Both the position numbers and the translations under genes were made by a program. The notes beneath the pieces are model-generated. The model ran no database searches and was not told the DNA's origin. It saw only the letters and a list, made by a program, of their open reading frames with translations. Below are positions 57,467-64,000 of a stretch of DNA of 64,000 nt, piece by piece. The stretch is from contig JACCLO010000004.1 of assembly GCA_029448655.1 (NCBI GenBank), positions 4,526,001-4,590,000 on the forward strand, given 5' to 3'. The stretch's first letter is position 1. The number at the start of each line of letters is the position of its first letter. This DNA is from Wolfiporia cocos. Taxonomy: Eukaryota > Basidiomycota > Agaricomycetes > Polyporales > Phaeolaceae.

Positions 57467-60400
57467 GGTGAGCAGAGCGGGGAGAGCGTCGGGGGGCTGG
57501 CGCGGTAGCACGCAGGGGCGCTGTGCAGGACGCAGGTGTGTTTTGTCGGAGGGGAGGACGAGGGGCCATCCGCGACAGACTATGGTCGAATATAAAGGGT
57601 GGAGGCGTGAAGGGGGTGTGAAGGCCGCCGATTCGAGGCACAATTCCCTTGACTCGCCTTCTCAGTGACGCACCCGTGACACGTGCGTGACAGCCGCCCG
57701 GCATGTCCCAAATCGGGGATCTCCGCCTCACGGCCTTGTTCCCCAGGTCACGGCGGTCACGCAATGCGCACGTTCTGCGCGCTGCGGTGTGTGCAAACGT
57801 GTATTCCAGACCGACTCCCGCCCAGCGCTGCAGCCAGTCTGGGACGCCCCAGTGCCTCCGACGGCCGTGGCACCGCTGCCTCTTCTCCTTCTTCGGCCCG
57901 TCCTGCCTGACCAGCGCCCCTTGTCGCCTGCCTCAAACGTCCGATCCCCCACGGGCTGCGTCCTCTTATCGCGCGGGGGAGATCGCTTCGCTTTCGGACA
58001 CTGTCAGACCCACGTCTCGGTCTCTGCGAACGTGATGCAGACTGCCAGTACGTCAACGCACAATGGCGCCGGGCTTCGCACAATGATGCAGGCTCCCGCC
58101 ATCAGTGCTATTCGCGCGGCCCGCACCCCTTTCGCGCGTGCAGGCTGCGATCTCTGCGAGTCCTTCTGATATGGAGGCCCATGTCGGCGGGCGGCAGCGG
58201 AAATGGAGGCAGCTCCACTGATCTTCCGCTTCGAAATGCCAATTGTGGCCGTGCTCGCATGCGCATCTGCTCCGCGCGCACGGCCGTGCGTGAGGCGCCC
58301 AGCTGCAGACTTCCAGCACATTCTCGCACATGCCAGCAGCGTTTCCTGTCCCGGGCTGTGCGGTGGCTGGCATGTGCCCGGCGCGGATTCCTCGCAGCGA
58401 TCGGTGACGAGAGAATTGTGCAGATGATGCACTGTGAGAGAGCCCAGCACGGCGCGGTGCTGACATCATGCGCGCGACTGGGCGACCGGCCTGCCGCGAC
58501 GTCGGTCTGCGGTGGTGCAATGTGCGCAGGCGCCCGGCGTATTTTGCGTTTAGGCTCGTCACCGCAGCAGTCCGCACGTCCGTGCGCGTCCCCGCACGCC
58601 CTCGGCTGCAGGGCCTAGAACGCGCGCTCTGGCTCTCTCTGGTGCCGAGTCACGCAAAGTCAGGCGCAGCCCTCGCACCTTGTTCGTTCTCGCACCATTT
58701 TCGAGGGCGCGTGCGTGACCCGCGCGCGACACCCCACCCCAAACCGGCCGGGGGCCCGCCCTGCCCTGCGCGTCACCGCCGCACGCACGCACGTCCGCGT
58801 GACGTCATCGCGGCCGGGGATGGGACGGCGTGACGCATCGCGCGTGTCACGGCCCCCCGCACGCATGACCGTGACGGTGCGTGGCGTGCGCGGCAGCCTT
58901 TTGCGTTGGCTACCGCTCGCTTGGGTCGCCTCCGCCGGATGGCAACGGGGTGCGCGTATTAAACAGCGCAGCGCCCGCGCACGCCCGCGCGACATCCGCG
59001 TTGAGGGCGGCGCGCGGCTGCATGCGGCGCCAATATTGCGAACGCGGCACCAGTCAAATTCTGGCAACGGCACGCACCAGCTGTGGCGTTCCGGATGGCG
59101 GCAGATTGCCTTGGACATACATCGTGCCATTGTGCGCTTGCTCGCACGGGCGCGACGCGTGATGCACTAGCGAGCCATAGCCGCCGTCGAGCGCCGCGAG
59201 CTCATAGCGGGATCGGACGGGTGCACGTTCGCTGGGCCCGCGCGCGCGACTCGACTGGCCGCGTCCTGGACGCAGGCTGCTAAACCGCTCCCGAGCGGAC
59301 ACACGGGACCATATCTGCGGTCTGGGCCTGCCTCGTCCGCGCGGGATCGCAGTGACCTGATCTGGCGGCGTTGCGGGGCGCGTCCGACAACGGCGGCGGC
59401 GGCATGCGTGGTTTAGTGCGCGCGGTCGATCGTGGAGCCCAGACTGGCGAGCGCGCTAGCCCGCGTTGGCGTTGGCACCCTGCTTGGCGCCAGAATCTAT
59501 CGCCTCTCGCGCACGCACTGAGTGCTCCAACGCGGTGCCACCGGCGACGCCGGCGCGGGATGGCGTTCGATTGCGTTTGCGGCGACGCTTATTGCACACC
59601 CGGCGCCAAACTCATTGTATGGTCCGCCACAGGCACGCCCGGACGCCCGTGACAGGCCCGTTGTGCGCTAGCTGGCGGCACAAGGGCGGCGGAGGCGTGC
59701 GCACTGCTGCAGTCACGTCCAGATAAGTGCGCTACCGCACCGGCCGTCTTCTCGCACGGCAAACATCTTGATCTGTGCTTCGCGCCAGCTATCTCGATCG
59801 CCCTTCCATTCCCTGGACGCTGCGCGATCGGGGGAATTAATGGCACCCCGCGGCCCATTGTTCGACGTTTCGGTTTCGCTCTGCGTACTGCAGTCACTCA
59901 CGTGCACAGCATTATTCGTCTATTGTGCCCTCCTGCGCACACAAGTGTCGCGACGTCGCCATCTGCTTAGACAGCCGTCGTCGTGTCTCGCACCGCTGCG
60001 GCGCGCCGCCGGCAGACGCTCACACACGCATATTCGACCAAGGTGATGAATGCAATCTATCACCATCTGGAACGACACTTCACGTTCCAAAGGCTGTTTT
60101 GGCTAGCATATCACTGATACCGCCGGCGGCCTTCATTCAACGCCCTCTTTCCCCGCAACATTGCGAGTGCGTTCACAAGCACGCTAGCGCCGCATCTGGG
60201 GTTCTCCACCGGCCAGTTGCGTGTGCCCTGTTCCCAGGGATGCAGGAGGCACTCTAATGTACGCTGCGCGAATTTGCATATCGTCGCCAGGCCAGCCACG
60301 ATCGCGATGCACTGGCAGCACGCCGACTGGCTGCGAACTCTCATCAATCACAGTTCGTACCAGTTGTTCAGCGCCGCAGAATGCCACCCAGGCAGCCCCG

Positions 60401-60928
60401 AGCTCGCCGCTGACCTCCGGACATCTGGAAGTAAGCGCGAGCGAGATTGGACTATCCGGACACGGTACACGCATCGCCACTTCGCTTTCGGTAGAGGGAT
60501 CTCTGTCCGGACATACGACCGCGTCGAGTCAGCCAAGTGCAGACAACCTCTGTGGGGACTTTTCGGGGGTCCCGCTCTGCCTCCCAGGTGCAGGGCTGCA
60601 GACTCGTGTCAGCGCGACAGATCCACGCATCAATCGTGAGCAGGTGCGACGGCCCCCTACCGCCGGCGCCGCAGCCCAAAAGTGCAATGCCCCGTTTCCT
60701 AGCTCTCACCACGGGGCGCGTGTGCGCAGTTCGCTCAGCAGCGTCACGCATGACGAGCGTCCGACGGCACAGCGCAGCCGCGCAGACGCGCCTCTTCACG
60801 GCGATCCGATCACAGGCGATCACAGAAAGCGTGCACACCTTGCGACACTCGCTCCATCTTAACGACATCGTCCACTAGCAACAGTCCCGCCCGCCCTCCC
60901 ACCCGCACCTCAAACCCGCACCTCAAGC
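57467..60928. other. 3.5-kb GC-rich gene desert upstream of Ecl1-type gene
   Basis: Unusually GC- and CpG-rich (many CGCGC and CACGTCACG-like words, including TGACGTCA-like sites near 58800) and without a frame resembling any protein. Many overlapping frames are open on both strands, as expected from GC content. It must include the promoter of the Ecl1-type gene and may hold a long 5' leader or a non-coding transcript. Confidence 0.5.
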
Positions 60929-63900
60929 TTATGGCCCATCCGCCGCCGGGTCGCCCTCCCCGCCTCCGCCGCCCGCATGCCCGTTCGGCGCGTCTGCCCC
61001 GCCGCGCTGCACATCAGCGGGCGCCGACTGCGGCGGCGGCGGCGGCGGCAGCTCGTCGGGGGGCACGTTCGCGGGAGCCGCCTTGCCATTCGTCGCGGGG
61101 GCGGGCGCAGGGGCGTCCGCGAGCGCGTGGTCGGGCACGGGCTCCGCGACGGGCGGCGTGTCCGTGAGCGCGTGCGGCTCGGGCGACGGCGGCGGGGGCA
61201 GCGCGGGCGACGGCGGGCGGGCCTTCTCCTGCGCGGGGACGAGCAGCGACGCGCGGTTGCTGTCCGCGCGCGCGAGCATGCCCTTGAACCGCTGCGAGAC
61301 CGGCGGCGCGGGCGCGTGCGCGGGGCGCGCGACGGGCTTCTCGGACACGACGATCTCGAGCATCGCCGTCGGCGCGCCGACGTGCTTCAGCCCGCTCAGC
61401 TTCTGGTGCAGGTGCCGCGCGTCCGCGAGCAGTCTGTGCGCGGCTGGGTGAGCGGCTGTGGCGCGGACGGGGCGGCGCCGTACCTGTCCTTGGCCTCCTG
61501 GGACGGCAGCTCGATCTTGGCGTACTCCTCCGAGAGCCGGTGGTTGATCCCCGCGAACACCTGGGTCATCACATACTGGGGCAGTCGGACGGTCAGATGC
61601 GCGGCCTCGCTGACCAGCACGGTACTCACTTCGACCACCGAGGGCGAGAGATAGCGGGAGAGCACCTTGTGCAGCGTCACGGTGTCTTTGACGATAATCT
61701 CCATATAGTCATTGATGCCCTCTCTTGGCACATCCCACTTGACGTCCTGGGTGGTGTGACAGCCACGCACATGTTACGTCTTGTCAGCATCCATCGCCCC
61801 GAACGCGAAGAAGCGGCGCCGCTTGAACGAAGGCAGGCACGCTCACCTGCAGGCTCTTGATATGGGCACTCAGGCGGTCGCCCATAATGGCGATCAGCTT
61901 CGCATGTATCTCGTTCTGGTGCTCTTGGTAGTCCTGCCGCGCGACGGACAATAGGCATGCCGGTCAGATTCTCGCACGCGGCGGAACGGGGACACGGCCT
62001 TACCCGTTTGAGCTTGTCGAATTCCACGAGCATGACCGCCTGCTTCTGACTCAGATGCCTGCGGAACGTCTCGCGCACGTACGGAATCAGAGAAATGATG
62101 ATCGAGAGCGACTGCGAGGCCAGAGCTGCATGCATCATACCGAGAAGAGCAGCGCGTTATTTACGGCGGCAATGGAAGCGAGCGTCGGGCACACGCACCA
62201 AGATGCCTTGCCGTGATGTTCTTGAGCCCCGCGGAGCGCATCGCCCCAGCACCGAGCACGACCTGGCACGTCCTTGAGTTGAACGCTTTGAGCAGCTCGA
62301 TCACACGGCTCATCGTCTCCGTCGTGAGCATTTCGAGATTCATGATGATTTTGAGATAGTCCGCCAGGAGCACCAGCACCTCCAGCGTCGCTGACACCGC
62401 AAAGTAGCTTCTGTCCTCGATGCGCAGGTGCTTGGAAGGCCCTGTGGCTGATCGCCGCGGGGTTTGTCGTTGGTTCTGAGGGAATGCCGGAGAGGGGAGC
62501 GGCGAAGAGGGTCGATGTGGAGGAGGGACATTATTGGGGGAAAGAAGCGGTGAAGCAGGCACGGGAGACGCCGGGGACGCCGATAGAAGGGCCGTACGGT
62601 TGAGGAGAAGTTCGGGGGGATCTGATATTGATGCGTCTACGAGCATATCGACGATGTGCTGAACCGAAGGCGCCACCTCGGCTGCATTCCACTGTTCATC
62701 CTCCACGAGCTTCGCAGACTGGGTGACCTGTCCTTGGTGGAACGTCTGCAAGAAACTCTTTGCCTAGTCACGCAAAACCATTACCAGTAGGCACTGCAAT
62801 CTCACGCCATAATCAAATATACTGACCTGACTGACAATGGTGCCCCGAAGGCCCACGATCATCCGCCTGCAGATCTTCTCCGACTCGATGACGAAATTCC
62901 ACGACTCGTTAAACAAGCCGGAGAATCTCTGCAAATCAAGTGCTGCATGCTGCTCTGCCCGTAACGCAATCACCTTGGACGCTCGCGCGTGCGCCAGCTC
63001 TGCCGCTGACGACAGGATGCCCGACAATTCCTCTTGCAGAGCGGTAATGTCGACCGCTGCCTTCGGTGATCTCAAGTAGAACAAATGGCAAATGGTGAGA
63101 TTGGGTTCCGGCTCCTGATAATCGCCGCGGAGACATACCGGACGTTTTCTAGCACTTCCACAATGACAGCGCTTTGTTGGTGCAGCCCCAGAATGCATCG
63201 GAGTAGGCTGCTGTACATCATACGGGCTAGTTCCATGAATGCATTGTAGTCCATGGACCGAAGCTCGTTGACAAGATTCGATCTGTTCCGTACGCAGTCA
63301 GCGTGACAGGTCGTCTGCGCTAATCGAACAACTTACCCGGATGACTTTGCGTCATTATCGTCCATGTCCGAGACGGGTATCCGCTAAGGCAGTTGTATGA
63401 GCAAGCACAATGCAAGCGCCCCAGAAGCACTGCACTTACTCGCCTGAGCATGCTGCGCACTTCCGCCATTACCACTTCCCTCCATGATACGGTGGCGTCA
63501 CGCACGCCTTTCGTCCGCACTAGGCACTGCAGGACCGGTCGCACCCTATCCTTCAGGAACACATCAGAATCCTGCTTGCGCGCCTCGTTTGGGTCCGCAT
63601 CGACGCGCTCGGCGAGGTCGAGCCTTAACACGTTGACAAATTCCGACGTCAGCGAGGAAGTGATTTCAACAGTCAGGTCACGGAGTCGGGTCGGTAATGC
63701 GGAGAAAGCGTTGAGGGATGACAAAGGGACGCTGATCGTCGGCTTTGGGGGCATATGCGTTGGGGGTATTTTCGGACTCTCCGGTGGCGACTCCGGGACG
63801 GTGGGGAGGGGCGGGCGGGCACTATCTCTGGACGGCACCGCTGCGGGTGGAGCGGTCTGCAATTTGTCCGTAGTCGAGTCCGAGCTCGCGCCGGACTCCC

Positions 63901-64000
63901 ATAGTCTGTCAAGCTCGTCGATGACATTGAGCGCCTCGCCCCACTGCCCTGCTGCGACTAGGCTTTTTGCGACGCCAGTCATCTCCACTACACCGCCGAC
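60929..64000 (-). CDS. VPS54: VPS54, GARP tethering complex subunit (5' part beyond window)
   Basis: A subunit of the Golgi-associated retrograde protein complex, which tethers endosome-derived vesicles at the trans-Golgi. The window holds the C-terminal part, on -. From the right edge it reads MTGVAKSLVAAGQWGEALNVIDELD, a disordered Pro/Ser segment, LSSLNAFSALPTRLRDLTVEI, VRPVLQCLVRTKGVRDATVSWREVV, MDYNAFMELARMMYSSLLRCI, YFAVSATLEVLVLLADYLKIIMNLE, MMHAALASQSLSIIISLIPYVRETF, then DYMEIIVKDTVTLHKVLSRYLSPSVVEV and YVMTQVFAGINHRLSEEYAKIELP. The last 120 residues are Pro/Ala-rich, and a run of CCG-type codons (about 61030-61055) encodes polyproline. It ends at 60929. Many introns. Confidence 0.88.

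Noticed and set aside
57687..60868. Numerous frames of 90-210 codons in the GC-rich desert
   Set aside because: The same reason: overlapping on both strands, no family resemblance, and no consistent exon phases.
1..64000. CRISPR arrays, prokaryotic operons, prophage or rRNA genes
   Set aside because: The gene structure is eukaryotic with short spliceosomal introns; no regularly spaced direct repeats with unique spacers were seen.

Overview
This window looks like a chromosome segment from a filamentous basidiomycete, most likely an agaricomycete. The genes are cut by many short introns (about 50 to 75 bases, GT..AG, often with a CTRAY-like branch site and a GCAG or YAG acceptor). Promoters are short. 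Several families are typical of this group: polyporopepsin-like aspartic proteases, a WOPR (Gti1/Pac2) regulator, a serine-rich cupredoxin, and decayed RecQ-like helicase and HGD-type kinase copies. Gene models were spliced by eye; where the phases could be followed they close cleanly (for example the first protease and the CCDC12 homologue), but no transcript or database evidence was available.

Layout. Positions 1-6113 hold no convincing gene. They carry an inverted pair of tRNA-derived SINE-like units (87-777), minisatellites, a 30-base tandem repeat that reads as a decapeptide repeat, and a paired 29-base palindromic repeat. Positions 6114-10852 hold a secreted aspartic protease and an external alternative NADH dehydrogenase, both on +. 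Positions 11358-18548 hold four tandem aldo-keto reductase genes on -, with mosaic relationships that suggest block duplication and gene conversion. Positions 19671-27781 hold CLP1 (mRNA 3' end and tRNA processing), CTF18 (alternative clamp loader) and a second aspartic protease, all on -. Positions 29792-32286 hold a GPI-type cupredoxin and a SAM methyltransferase. Positions 33079-37595 hold a broken kinase gene, an F-box gene and a broken RecQ-type helicase fragment.

Positions 38609-47251 are dense in housekeeping genes: mitochondrial thioredoxin, GUF1 (mitochondrial EF4/LepA), a CCDC12/Cwf18 splicing factor that diverges from GUF1, a WOPR regulator, an unassigned long open frame, and an elongin A homologue. 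Positions 49617-52638 encode a WDR26/Gid7-type subunit of the GID/CTLH ubiquitin ligase. Positions 52639-60928 are GC-rich and gene-poor, with only an Ecl1-type zinc-binding protein gene. The right edge is the 3' part of VPS54 (GARP tethering complex).

Most genes are ordinary eukaryotic core genes with no shared pathway. The accessory-looking part is 1-32 kb: two inverted paralogous proteases enclosing the NADH dehydrogenase, the reductase array, CLP1 and CTF18. I see no CRISPR array, no prokaryotic operon, no rRNA or functional tRNA gene, and no convincing evidence of a wholly new system. The best leads are the reductase array, the inverted SINE pair, the decapeptide repeat, a thioredoxin with a WCNPC active site, and a 284-codon open frame of unknown identity.
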